This document shows positions 19,052 to 27,745 of a stretch of DNA of 64,000 bases, in pieces. The stretch lies in the NCBI RefSeq assembly GCF_900104625.1, contig NZ_FNVZ01000005.1, forward strand, positions 62,001 to 126,000. Direction: 5' to 3'. This stretch comes from Leptotrichia massiliensis (GTDB lineage Bacteria > Fusobacteriota > Fusobacteriia > Fusobacteriales > Leptotrichiaceae). Below the pieces are notes generated by a model. The model did no database searches. It had not been told where the DNA came from and was given only the letters and a program-made list of their open reading frames with translations. The position numbers and the translations under genes were made by a program. Positions within the stretch are counted from its first letter, which is position 1; each line of letters begins with the position of its first letter.

Positions 19052-19650
19052 AAAAAGTAGATGAAAAGGTAAAGAAAATATTTGTAAAAAAGGCAACAGA
19101 TGGGAAAGCACCTAGATTTTTGGGAGAAGAGGGAGAAATTACTGATGAATTAAGAAAAGAAATGAAGGAAATTTTATTCGATAAAAAAAATTGGGAAAAA
19201 TATTCTGAAAAAATAAGAAAAAATTTGGAAATTATTTCAAAAAATCTTATTTTAAAACAAAAAATTTATTTTTATTTAGATAAAAATAGAAAAGATATAA
19301 AAACATTTAGAAGTACTAAAATAGACAGAACTTTGATGATATTATTATTGATTTTTTTAGATTTAAAAGATTTTAGGGAATTAAATGATACAATTCAATC
19401 AAATGATAATGTTATAGAAGAAGCTGTAAACAATATTATAAAAAGTGGGATAAATGAAACGCAAATTGTGAATTTTTTTGAAAATGATATAAAAGAGTCA
19501 AGGAAGTTAGAAAAAATAAGCTTAGTAGATGCTTACTTAAGTTCAAATAAATATATGCTTTTAGTACCAGATAATTTAAAAATTAAATATGTTATAGATA
19601 ATAAACTTGATGTTCAAGGTGTTAAAAATTTTTTAGAAATTAGAAAATGA
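19027..19650 (+). pseudogene. Helicase C-terminal portion, out of frame with the motor domain
   Basis: About 207 codons in the -1 frame relative to 17534-19051. It opens AAGIWKIKKVDEKVKKIFVKKATDGKAPRFLGEEGEI, the beta-rich segment that follows the helicase lobes in Lhr/BrxH-like proteins (split here for reading: AAGIWKIKKVDEKVKK, then IFVKKATDGKAPRFLGEEGE). The rest is helical to LEIRK. There is no ribosome site or plausible start codon; TTG 19027 is the first possibility. As a separate gene it would not be expressed, so it is best read as the end of the helicase. Confidence 0.75.
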
Positions 19651-19695
19651 TAGGTAAATGTATAAAATATTTTAAAGTAAAGAATTGAAAAATAA

Positions 19696-19724
19696 TTGTC
19701 AAAAATCTCAAAATATAGTACAAT
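19696..19724 (+). promoter_or_regulatory. leuS promoter
   Basis: TTGTCA (19696-19701), a 17-base spacer and TACAAT (19719-19724), about 200 bases ahead of leuS. The long leader shows no T-box landmarks and no other recognisable structure. Confidence 0.6.
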
Positions 19725-19924
19725 TATTAGGTAAAAATAGAAAATACATATGCTTTAAATTTTAAAAATTATTTTATTCATTAATAATTAGGAGAATAGA
19801 ATTGTGAAATGAATTGAAGTAGTAATTTGCATTATGTACTGTTAAAACAACAGAGTTTAGTTACAGATTTGTAAAATGAATAAAAAATCAAAATTATAAA
19901 TACTGAAAAAAATGGAGGAAAACA

Positions 19925-22603
19925 ATGATAAAGGAATACAAACCGTCGGAAATTGAAAAAAAGTGGCAGAATAAATGGTTTGAAGAGGATGTTTTTAAAT
20001 CGGAAAATAAGGTTGAGGGAAAAGAGAATTATTATGTGCTTGAGATGTTTGCGTATCCATCTGGAAAGCTTCATGTTGGGCATTTGAGAAATTATGCGAT
20101 TGGAGATGCGATTGCAAGATACAAGAAGATGAAAGGGTTTAATGTGCTGCATCCGTTTGGATGGGACAGTTTTGGGCTGCCTGCGGAAAATGCCGCGATT
20201 GACAATGGGGCACATCCTGGGAAATGGACTAAAGCGAACATTGACAATATGAGAAGACAGATGAAGCTTATGGGACTTTCTTATGATTGGAACAGGGAAC
20301 TTAGCACTTATACTCCAGAATATTATAAGTGGAATCAGAAGTTTTTTATTGAAATGTATAAAAAAGGGCTTGTTTACAAGAAAAAATCTTATGTAAACTG
20401 GTGTCCTGACTGTAATACGGTTTTGGCGAATGAACAAGTTGAAGACGGGAAATGCTGGCGTCACGGTAAAACTGATGTTATTCAAAAGGAATTGTCGCAA
20501 TGGTACTTTAAAATTACAGAATATGCAGAAGAATTGCTGCAGGGGCATGAGGAACTTAGAGGACATTGGCCAGAGCAAGTATTGACAATGCAGAAAAACT
20601 GGATTGGAAAATCAACAGGATCTGAAGTTGACTTTATTTTAGATTATAAATTTGAAAATGATGGAAATTCGCATTTAAAATTGAATGATAATGGAGAAGT
20701 TGTGATTTCTGTGTTTACAACAAGACCTGATACGCTTTATGGGGTTACCTATGCAACTGTTGCACCAGAGCATCCGTTGGTTGAGGAAATTATTTTGAAA
20801 GAAAATCCTTCGATAAGAGAAGCTGTTGAAAGAATGATAAATGAGGATAAAATTGCACGTACAGCGGAAGATAAGGAAAAAGAAGGAGTATTTTCTGGAC
20901 TTTATGTGATTAATCCTGTAAATGGTGAAAAAGTGCAGTTGTGGGTTGCAAACTATGTATTGATGGATTATGGGACAGGAGCTGTAATGGCAGTACCTGC
21001 ACATGATGAAAGAGATTTTCAATTTGCTAAGAAATATAACTTGGATTTGAAAATTGTTGTAAATCCTGTTGATAAAAATGGAAATTTAGAAGAAGTTTCT
21101 GTTGAAAAATTGGAAAATGCTTTAACAGTTCCAGGAATACTGGTAAACTCAGAAGAATTTAATGGATTAAATAGTAATGAAACAAAAGAGAAAATTACTG
21201 AAAAATTGGAAAAAATTGGACTAGGTAAGAAAACAGTAAATTATAGGCTTCATGACTGGCTAATCAGTAGACAAAGATACTGGGGAACTCCAATTCCTGT
21301 GATTTATGATGAAGATGGAAATATTTATTTGGAAGAGGAAGCAAACTTGCCTGTGAAACTGCCTACAGATATTGAGTTTAGCGGAAAAGGAAATCCACTT
21401 GAAACTTCTGAGGAATTTAAAAATGTGATTTTACCAAATGGGAAAAAAGGGAGAAGAGAAACTGACACAATGGATACTTTCGTTGATTCTTCGTGGTATT
21501 ACTTGAGGTATTTGGATTCTCACAATGATAAAGAGCCGTTTAAAAAGGAAGATGCAGATAACTGGACTCCAGTTCATCAATATATCGGTGGAATTGAGCA
21601 TGCGGTAATGCACTTGCTTTATGCAAGATTTTTCCACAAATCACTAAGAGATTTAGGATACATTGACACAAATGAGCCATTTAAGCGTTTATTGACACAA
21701 GGAATGGTTTTAGGACCTTCTTACTATTCTCAAAATGAAAGAAGATATTTGTTCCCAAGAGAAGTGGAAATGAAGGATGGAAAGCCTTTTTCTAAGGAAA
21801 CTGGAGAAGAATTGGCAACAAAAGTTGAAAAAATGAGTAAATCTAAAAATAATGGAGTAGATCCTGAAGAAATCGTGAAGGAATACGGAGCTGACTCTTC
21901 AAGAGTGTTCACATTGTTTGCTGCACCGCCTGAAAAAGAGCTGGAATGGAATATGAACGGTCTTGCAGGGGCTTACAGGTTTATAAACAGACTTTATCTG
22001 CTAATTTCATCAACAGCTGATTTTGCTGATAAAAATGCATCAAAGGAAAATAATTATGGAATTAATTTGGATGCGAGAAGTGAGAAAGACAAGGAAATTC
22101 AGAAAAAATTACATCAGACTGTAAAAAAAGTTACAGACAGCATTGAGGATGATTTTCACTTTAACACAGCAATAGCCGCAATAATGGAACTTCTAAATGA
22201 TATGACAACTTACAAGCAAAATGTAATTGACAAAAACGACATTTCGTCAGAAAGTAAAAAAGTATGGCACGAAGTTCTTGAAAAAGTGATTTTACTAATT
22301 GCGCCTTTTGCACCGCACGTGGCGGATGAATTATGGAGTGATTTAGGAAATACAACTCTTACTTTTGAGGAAGAATGGCCAACATTTGATGAAAAATTAA
22401 CTGTGGAAAACAACTTTAACTTGGTTTTACAAGTAAATGGAAAAGTTAGGGATATGCTGCCTGCACAAATTGGAATTTCAAAAGATGACGCTGAAAAATT
22501 GGCATTTTCTTCAGAAAAAGTTCAAAAATTTGTTGATGGAAAAGAAGTTGTTAAGGTAATTGTAGTGCCTAATAAGTTGGTTAATATTGTTGTAAAGGGA
22601 TAA
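19925..22603 (+). CDS. leuS: Leucine--tRNA ligase
   Basis: 892 residues. It charges tRNA-Leu with leucine in the cytosol. Class I signatures are present: PSGKLHVGHLRNY with the HIGH-equivalent HVGH at about 48-51 and KMSKSKNN at about 635. Between them the bacterial editing domain carries VFTTRPDTLYGVTY and YGTGAVMAVPAHDERD. WCPDCNTVLANEQV forms half of a zinc-knuckle-like region. C-terminal anticodon-binding helices and the LeuRS tail (LVLQVNGKVRDMLPA) end the protein. Codon and GC use is slightly richer than its neighbours, as is usual for a core gene. AATGGAGGAAAAC precedes ATG 19925. It is placed far from the leu genes. Confidence 0.97.
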   Translation: MIKEYKPSEIEKKWQNKWFEEDVFKSENKVEGKENYYVLEMFAYPSGKLHVGHLRNYAIGDAIARYKKMKGFNVLHPFGWDSFGLPAENAAIDNGAHPGKWTKANIDNMRRQMKLMGLSYDWNRELSTYTPEYYKWNQKFFIEMYKKGLVYKKKSYVNWCPDCNTVLANEQVEDGKCWRHGKTDVIQKELSQWYFKITEYAEELLQGHEELRGHWPEQVLTMQKNWIGKSTGSEVDFILDYKFENDGNSHLKLNDNGEVVISVFTTRPDTLYGVTYATVAPEHPLVEEIILKENPSIREAVERMINEDKIARTAEDKEKEGVFSGLYVINPVNGEKVQLWVANYVLMDYGTGAVMAVPAHDERDFQFAKKYNLDLKIVVNPVDKNGNLEEVSVEKLENALTVPGILVNSEEFNGLNSNETKEKITEKLEKIGLGKKTVNYRLHDWLISRQRYWGTPIPVIYDEDGNIYLEEEANLPVKLPTDIEFSGKGNPLETSEEFKNVILPNGKKGRRETDTMDTFVDSSWYYLRYLDSHNDKEPFKKEDADNWTPVHQYIGGIEHAVMHLLYARFFHKSLRDLGYIDTNEPFKRLLTQGMVLGPSYYSQNERRYLFPREVEMKDGKPFSKETGEELATKVEKMSKSKNNGVDPEEIVKEYGADSSRVFTLFAAPPEKELEWNMNGLAGAYRFINRLYLLISSTADFADKNASKENNYGINLDARSEKDKEIQKKLHQTVKKVTDSIEDDFHFNTAIAAIMELLNDMTTYKQNVIDKNDISSESKKVWHEVLEKVILLIAPFAPHVADELWSDLGNTTLTFEEEWPTFDEKLTVENNFNLVLQVNGKVRDMLPAQIGISKDDAEKLAFSSEKVQKFVDGKEVVKVIVVPNKLVNIVVKG

Positions 22604-22660
22604 AGTTTAATAAAGGGGGAGGAATTTTTAAAAAGAAAAATTAAATTAGGGGTAATTAAG

Positions 22661-22870
22661 ATGACATATATTGCAGAAATAGAAAATAATAAATTAATTA
22701 ATGAATTTAAAAAAGCTGTAAAAAAAACTGGAAAAAGTGAAAGTGACGTTTTAGTTCAATTGATGGCTAAATTTGTTGAAGAAAACAAAATTGAAAAGAA
22801 TTCAATGGATATTCTATTTAATAAAATGGAAGAAAATAAAGATGTTTTTATCAGAATGCGTGATAAATAA
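22661..22870 (+). CDS. Antitoxin-like small protein (partner of a truncated Doc)
   Basis: 69 residues from ATG 22661 after GGGGTAATTAAG. It has the size and layout of RHH/Phd-class antitoxins: a short strand MTYIAEIENNKL, a helix FKKAVKKTGKSESDVLVQLM and a charged C-terminal tail that would wrap a toxin (MDILFNKMEENKDVFIRMRDK). Its stop overlaps the start codon of a Doc-like fragment (TAATG), the translational coupling typical of toxin-antitoxin pairs. The antitoxin call rests on that context and general form, not on a clear family match. Confidence 0.55.
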   Translation: MTYIAEIENNKLINEFKKAVKKTGKSESDVLVQLMAKFVEENKIEKNSMDILFNKMEENKDVFIRMRDK

Positions 22871-22989
22871 TGATTAAATATTTTGAAGTTTGTGACATTT
22901 TAAAAATACATAATAAAGTTTTAGAATTATCAGGTGGTTTAAAGGGTTATAAAGATAAATTGGGAATAGAAAAAGTATGTCTGAAATAA
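22870..22989 (+). pseudogene. Truncated Doc (death-on-curing, Fic-fold) toxin
   Basis: Thirty-nine codons reading MIKYFEVCDILKIHNKVLEL then SGGLKGYKDKLGIEKVCLK and a stop. This matches the N-terminus of Doc toxins (hydrophobic strand, V-x-x-I-H-x-x-V helix, then GG-x-x-G-x-x-D). The Fic motif HPFxxGNKR, found much further on in Doc, is absent from the following sequence, which leads into the next gene. The toxin is therefore dead while its presumed antitoxin remains. Confidence 0.6.
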
Positions 22990-23010
22990 AAAAAGTAGGA
23001 GAGAAATAAA

Positions 23011-23847
23011 ATGGTTAAAATAGCAGTAACTGGAGTGACAGGAAATTTGGGTGTAATAGTTTCAAGATTATGCAAAGAAAATGGAATAAAAGTGAGAAAT
23101 TTGGCTAGAAATAAGGAAAAAGCTGAAAAAATGGGGTTTTCTGATGTTTTTAAATCAAGTTACGACAAGTCAGATGATACTGTAAAATCGCTTGAAGGAA
23201 TTGATGTACTTTTTATGGTGTCGGGTTCTGAAAATCCTGACCGGGTTCAACAGCATAAGGATTTTATTGATTCTGCTAAAACAGCTGGAGTGTCGCATAT
23301 TGTTTATCTTTCGTTTTACAATGCTTCAAAAAATTCGATATTTACATTGGGAAGAGATCATTATGCAACTGAGGAATACATTAAAGAAAATGGCTTTAAA
23401 TATACATTTTTGAAAGATAATTTTTATGCGGATTTCTTTGTGGATATGTGCAGAGAGTACGGTGAAATAAAAGGGCCTGCTGGAAATGGTAAAGTTTCGG
23501 CTGTGGTGCGTTCGGATGTGTCAGAAGTGGTTGCTAAAATTTTGGAAAATCCAGAAAAATGGCAAAATCAGACATTGAATATGACAGGACCTGAAGAATT
23601 GACAATGGAGGAAATTACAAAACTTGCAAGTAAATATTTGGGTAAAGAAATTAAATATATTCCTGAAACAGTAGATGAGGCTTATGAATCACGTAAAATC
23701 TGGAAAGCTGAACAATGGGAATATGATTCGTGGGTTTCGACTTATACGGCAATCGCTGAAGGTGAGCAAGCTGGTGTTTCAAATGACATTGAAAAAGTGC
23801 TGGGACGTAAAGCAACTTCATTGACTACGTATTTGGAAACACTATAA
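23011..23847 (+). CDS. NmrA-like SDR family oxidoreductase (YtfG/QOR2-like)
   Basis: 278 residues. The Rossmann start VKIAVTGVTGNLGVIVSRL has the TGxTGxxG dinucleotide loop at residues 7-14, and NLARNKEKAEKMGF suits NADP selection. GIDVLFMVSG, SHIVYLSFYNAS and the TFLKDNFYADFF segment are typical of atypical SDRs of the NmrA/QOR2 group, which reduce quinones or act as NADP sensors. There is no catalytic Tyr-x-x-x-Lys, as is usual in this group. The C-terminal half holds the substrate cap (TGPEELTMEEITKLASKYL). GTAGGAGAG precedes ATG 23011. It is a single gene with a terminator at 23894. Exact substrate unknown. Confidence 0.88.
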   Translation: MVKIAVTGVTGNLGVIVSRLCKENGIKVRNLARNKEKAEKMGFSDVFKSSYDKSDDTVKSLEGIDVLFMVSGSENPDRVQQHKDFIDSAKTAGVSHIVYLSFYNASKNSIFTLGRDHYATEEYIKENGFKYTFLKDNFYADFFVDMCREYGEIKGPAGNGKVSAVVRSDVSEVVAKILENPEKWQNQTLNMTGPEELTMEEITKLASKYLGKEIKYIPETVDEAYESRKIWKAEQWEYDSWVSTYTAIAEGEQAGVSNDIEKVLGRKATSLTTYLETL

Positions 23848-23893
23848 ATAAAAAAATGATAAAAATTACCAATAGGAATATAAAATTATTAAT

Positions 23894-23926
23894 AAAGAGT
23901 TAGCATTAGGCTGGCTTTTTATTTTT
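23894..23926 (+). terminator. Terminator after the NmrA-like gene
   Basis: Hairpin AAAGAGTTAGC/GCTGGCTTTTT with G-U pairs and one mismatch, followed by T-rich sequence. Confidence 0.55.
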
Positions 23927-24067
23927 CATAAATTTCGTTATTTAAACAAGTGGTAGGATTAGATACAAATTTTTTAATATCAAACTGATAAAATTAAATA
24001 ATTTTAAAGAAGATTTATTATAATTGATTGAAAGGAGAAATTTTTAATTATTAAAATAAATATAAAT

Positions 24068-25429
24068 ATGAGAATAGATGAAGTTTTAGAAAAAATTTTT
24101 AATATGAGAACAATTAATAAAAGAATAACCAATGAATCTTTGAAACAAAATAATGAAAAGTTGAGAAAAATTTATGAGTTGCTGGGAGAACCGTGTAAAA
24201 ATAAGAAAATTGTTCATATTGCAGGAACTAATGGGAAAGGCTCGACAGCTACATTTTTAGAGGGAATTTTTTTTGTAGCGGGATATTCTGTTGCAAAGTT
24301 TACTTCGCCACATATTTTACGGTTTAATGAGAGAATTTTAGTAGATAAAGAAATGATTTCTGATGAGGATGTTGTGAAGTATTATGAAGTTGTTATGGAT
24401 ATTTTGGAAAAAAATTCGTTGCAGATAAATTTTTTTGAGATAACGACTTTTATGGCTTTACTTTATTTTGAGGCAAAAAATCCTGACTTTATATTTCTGG
24501 AAACTGGTCTTGGCGGAAGATATGACGCTACAAATGTTGTAAATTCGACAATTGCAGCTATAACAAATGTGAGTTTTGATCACGTCAGTCTTTTGGGAAA
24601 TTCACTTGACAAAATTGCAGATAGGAAAGCTGGCATTATAAAGGACGGACAGCTGTGTATTTATGCCCAGAATTTAGTCGAATTGGAGAATGCTGTAAAA
24701 AAGGAAACTGATAATTCAGTAAATGTCTTGAAAAAGTATGAGAATTTACAAGTTGAGCTGGATACTCAAAATTATAAGACAATTGTGAAGATTTTTGAAA
24801 ATGAAAATTTAGACGAATCTGAAAATATTGAAGATAAAAAAAATAAATATAATTTGGGAAAAACATTTATATTGCCACTTTTTGGAAAATTTCAGGCAAA
24901 TAATTTTTTGATTGCTTATGAAATTGCTAAAATTTATGGTATCGGCGATGAAATTATTCAGAAAGGGCTTGATGAAATTTCGCTGGCTGGACGGTTTGAG
25001 ATTTTTTCACAAAATCCAGCTACAATACTGGATGTGGCTCATAATGATGATTCTGTACGAGTTCTTGTAGAAAATTTGAATGAACTTTTTAAAAATGATG
25101 AAGTAATTTTTATTCTTTCGATACTTGGAACAAAGGACATTGCAAATATTTTTGAGAAAATTTTGGAAAAAAATTACAAAATTTTTATAACGTCTCTAAA
25201 AGAGGTTACTTACGGACTTTCTGCCAATGAAATAAAGAAAAATCTGGAAAATGCAAATATTTTGACAAATAATATTATTTTTGAAGATAATATTTTGGAT
25301 GCTTATAATCAAGCAAAACAAATGGTTTTGGAAAAGAATAGCCGGTATAAGGCGATAGTGGTTTGTGGCTCTTTTTATGAAATTGCGAAATTTAAGAAAC
25401 TGTGTGGCAAAAGGAATGAGTACTTTTAA
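24068..25429 (+). CDS. folC: Folylpolyglutamate synthase / dihydrofolate synthase
   Basis: 453 residues, a Mur-ligase-type enzyme adding glutamate to folates in the cytosol. Seen: the P-loop HIAGTNGKGSTATFLEGI near residue 50, KFTSPHILRFNERI near 78, FEITTFMALLYF, FLETGLGGRYDATNVV near 140, ITNVSFDHVSLLGNSLDKIA near 162, AGRFEIFSQNPATILDVAHN near 308, and a C-terminal VCGSFYEIAKF. The strong AAAGGAG site (near 24031) is about 30 bases before ATG 24068, wider than usual. An upstream non-ATG start such as ATT around 24047 is possible but unproved. No other folate gene is adjacent. Confidence 0.93.
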   Translation: MRIDEVLEKIFNMRTINKRITNESLKQNNEKLRKIYELLGEPCKNKKIVHIAGTNGKGSTATFLEGIFFVAGYSVAKFTSPHILRFNERILVDKEMISDEDVVKYYEVVMDILEKNSLQINFFEITTFMALLYFEAKNPDFIFLETGLGGRYDATNVVNSTIAAITNVSFDHVSLLGNSLDKIADRKAGIIKDGQLCIYAQNLVELENAVKKETDNSVNVLKKYENLQVELDTQNYKTIVKIFENENLDESENIEDKKNKYNLGKTFILPLFGKFQANNFLIAYEIAKIYGIGDEIIQKGLDEISLAGRFEIFSQNPATILDVAHNDDSVRVLVENLNELFKNDEVIFILSILGTKDIANIFEKILEKNYKIFITSLKEVTYGLSANEIKKNLENANILTNNIIFEDNILDAYNQAKQMVLEKNSRYKAIVVCGSFYEIAKFKKLCGKRNEYF

Positions 25430-25437
25430 TAGTAGAA

Positions 25438-25620
25438 AAGGGAATTATTTAATGACTGTATAGAATTGTTTTACAGGACATTGAAAAATAAACACGCAAT
25501 GAAAGGTTTGAAAAGTTAAAGGCTAGAATGTACAAATACATAGAAATATGATATAATAAAAAAACATTTAGTAAAATTAGGTTCAGTCTAAATAGATATA
25601 AAGAAAATTAAAAAAAAAGG
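25438..25620 (+). pseudogene. Degenerate IS3-family orfB remnant
   Basis: About 180 bases align by eye with the end of the IS3 orfB at 9575-9760. GACTGTATAGAATTGTTTTACA parallels the YDNACIESF stretch (written here as GACTGTATAGAATTG), and GAATGTACAAATACATAGAA parallels MYEYIEIW. Many stops and indels are present, no catalytic domain remains and no IS end is visible. It marks an old insertion at the border of the variable 25.4-26.9 kb region. Confidence 0.65.
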
Positions 25621-25634
25621 ACAATGTAAAAGAT

Positions 25635-25862
25635 ATGCTTATGAATATTCCAAGAGTGAATGCAGACTACGATAAAGATTTAGTAGAACAAAGAAACAAT
25701 GTTTTAAAAGAAGAATTGAAAAATACAGATCCCAGAAATCCTTCATTAGAAAGAAGTGGAACAGAAATTCAAAATTTTGAAAGAAAAAATAATATAATTC
25801 CAACAAACAACAGCAACATAAATGAAACATTAAAAAAGTTAAGAGAAAGAGTGGGTAATTAA
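25635..25862 (+). CDS. Small hydrophilic protein of unknown function
   Basis: 75 residues, charged and probably disordered (ELKNTDPRNPSLERSGTE, NINETLKKLRERVGN). It starts at ATG 25635 or ATG 25641 with only a weak AAGGACA site. It ends one base before the lipoprotein ATG, so the two may be coupled. The lack of a folded-looking core and the IS debris upstream suggest it may be the 3' end of a longer gene rather than a complete one. No family recognised. Confidence 0.4.
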   Translation: MLMNIPRVNADYDKDLVEQRNNVLKEELKNTDPRNPSLERSGTEIQNFERKNNIIPTNNSNINETLKKLRERVGN

Positions 25863-25863
25863 G

Positions 25864-26412
25864 ATGAAAAAATTAAAATTGTTGATATTATGCTTATTAA
25901 GTATTTTTTGTTTGAGTTCTTGTTTAACAACTGGATTTTTTTTGGGTTCAATTCTTGATGAGTATGGTCCTCGTGGTGGAGGTTCTGATGGAATAAAAAA
26001 ACTTTACTATAAAGATAAACCAAAATTTAAAGAGTACATGAATTCTTTAAAAAATAGAGAGAAATATGTTTTAAAAGTATCGGATACCTCTTTTATAAAA
26101 ATGCCTAAAAATATTGTCACTAAAAAATATGAGAATACATTATTTTTATATGATAAAGAGAATAAAATGATGAGTTTAGGTATATCATTAAATTATTCTT
26201 CTAATTCTGAACAATTTGAAAATTATGATAAAAATAAGGATATATTAAAAGATTTTGGAAAAGTTAAAATAGTATCGGGATATGGTAATAAATACATAGT
26301 GTCCAAAGTATCAAATATTTACATAGACGCTATGTATGATCCTTCACCTAATCTAAAAGAATATTATGATTTAATTATTGATTTCATAAACAATATCGAG
26401 GAAGTAAAATGA
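25864..26412 (+). CDS. Lipoprotein of unknown function
   Basis: 182 residues. A clear lipoprotein signal peptide, KKLKLLILCLLSIFCLSSC, has the lipobox LSSC and Cys19 as the lipidation site, so the protein should be anchored by Lgt (encoded at 34281). The mature part starts with a Gly-rich stretch (EYGPRGGGSDGIKKLYY), then alternates strands and helices (YENTLFLYDKENKMMSLGIS, DFGKVKIVSGYGNKYIV) and ends in a helix DLIIDFINNIEEVK. No known family is evident. Decayed sequence with similar small-gene character follows it. Confidence 0.65.
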   Translation: MKKLKLLILCLLSIFCLSSCLTTGFFLGSILDEYGPRGGGSDGIKKLYYKDKPKFKEYMNSLKNREKYVLKVSDTSFIKMPKNIVTKKYENTLFLYDKENKMMSLGISLNYSSNSEQFENYDKNKDILKDFGKVKIVSGYGNKYIVSKVSNIYIDAMYDPSPNLKEYYDLIIDFINNIEEVK

Positions 26413-26472
26413 TAATTAATAGGAGATATTTATGATAGAATAACAAAAAGAAGTTAATAACGAAATGTAAAA

Positions 26473-26763
26473 AATATTCTTTTAAATATCTATATACCAA
26501 AACCTGATAATTTCAAAAAATCAAGAGATAATGTTGGGCTTTCTGAAGCTATGGATGAAATACAAAAAATAGTTCATATAAAGGTTTTCGAATAAAAGAA
26601 TTCCAAAATTCTAGAATACTTAAAAAAGGAAATGACAATAGTAAAAAGTTAAATTAGATCAAATTATAAAAAAATTGATGATAATGTCTTTGCTGTTGTT
26701 AGTATTGTTGATATGAATGATAATTCTAAAAATTTCTTTTTAGAGTTGATGAAAGATTGGTAA
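26473..26763 (+). pseudogene. Decayed gene in the 26.4-27.0 kb gap
   Basis: Two protein-like open stretches without starts lie in different frames: 26473-26595 (NILLNIYIPKPDNFKKSRDN, then VGLSEAMDEIQKIVHIKVFE) and about 26671-26763 (KKIDDNVFAVVSIVDMND, then NSKNFFLELMKDW). Together they look like one disrupted small gene of unknown family. The remaining gap up to 27016 holds only a terminator. Confidence 0.4.
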
Positions 26764-26860
26764 AAAGTTTTGAATAAAAAAGGAGGGATGGGGAAATTAG
26801 CTTTATATTTACAATGTTGATTGCTATGTTTAGTAAAAATTTATATAATTAAAAATTTTA

Positions 26861-26897
26861 AAATAATCGTTGTTGTAAAAGACAGCGGTTATTTTTT
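26861..26897 (+). terminator. Terminator after the decayed region
   Basis: AATAATCGTTGTT pairs with GACAGCGGTTATT through Watson-Crick and G-U pairs around a short loop, followed by seven T. Confidence 0.7.
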
Positions 26898-27015
26898 TGT
26901 TTGTAATTTAAAAAAATTTTTTAATAAAATTTCCAATCCCTTTTCTTTCGTAAAAAATATGTTATACTTATAATGAGAAAAAGTAAAAGTTCAGGTATGC
27001 AGTAAAGAGGAAAAT

Positions 27016-27624
27016 ATGGAAAAATATGTGATGTTTCGAGGAAAAGTTATAGATAAATGGTACGACTTTGATAAAAGGGCACATTATCATATTGTAGTGA
27101 TGGATGATGAGGGGAAAAGATTTGATTTGGCGGTTAATATTGGGAGTATTTATGAGAAGATGAATGAAATTGTTTCTTCCAATTTGAAGGTTTATTATGA
27201 TGAGAGTTATAATTGCCGAAAGAGGATTGTCCGTAAAATGCTGTTGCAAAAAGATGGTATTACAGAATGTCACAAGGATTTATATCTGGATTATATTAGA
27301 ATGAAACTTTTTCCACACGAAAAAATGGTACAGATGAAGGGGTTTGATGTAACAAGTATTTATTTAACTGGAATTATCGAGAAGAATGTTGTGCAGGCTA
27401 TGAATAATGATGATTATGAGGTAATTGCGTTTGGAAGGCTTTATGCGAATGGGAAAGGTTTGCACGATATTCATATGAATCAGGGAAGTGTGGATAAATT
27501 TAGGAAAAATGATGCGTCGTATTCTGATGGAGGGCTGTTTTTTAGAAATAGAAGAGATAATAAGATTAAAGCTGTATTTATTGCATTTATTACTCAAAGT
27601 TTGAATATGCCTAAAAGTGTTTAG
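27016..27624 (+). CDS. DUF2278 (YukJ-like) family protein
   Basis: 202 residues, cytosolic, from ATG 27016. The order of motifs fits DUF2278: an N-terminal YVMFRGKVIDKWYDFDKRAH, then HYHIVVMDDEGKRFDLAVNI, a mid-protein VQMKGFDVTSIYL, and the hallmark GLHDIHMNQGS near residue 155 followed by a terminal strand KIKAVFIAFITQS. The role of the family is unknown; the His-x-x-His-like DIHMNQG loop suggests an active or ligand site, which is inference. Single gene, opposite in style to the decayed material just upstream. Confidence 0.75.
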   Translation: MEKYVMFRGKVIDKWYDFDKRAHYHIVVMDDEGKRFDLAVNIGSIYEKMNEIVSSNLKVYYDESYNCRKRIVRKMLLQKDGITECHKDLYLDYIRMKLFPHEKMVQMKGFDVTSIYLTGIIEKNVVQAMNNDDYEVIAFGRLYANGKGLHDIHMNQGSVDKFRKNDASYSDGGLFFRNRRDNKIKAVFIAFITQSLNMPKSV

Positions 27625-27745
27625 AGTCAGATTAATAAAAATTAGACGGAATTTATGAGGTGGATTTTAAAATAAATTTTTATAAAAATAATTAATAAAA
27701 TATGGGGAAATATAAAAGTTAGAAAAGAAAAGAGGTGTGACAAAG

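Noticed and set aside
19725-19924. T-box or leader-peptide control of leuS
   Set aside because: The 200-base leader has no T-box sequence, specifier stem or antiterminator I could recognise.
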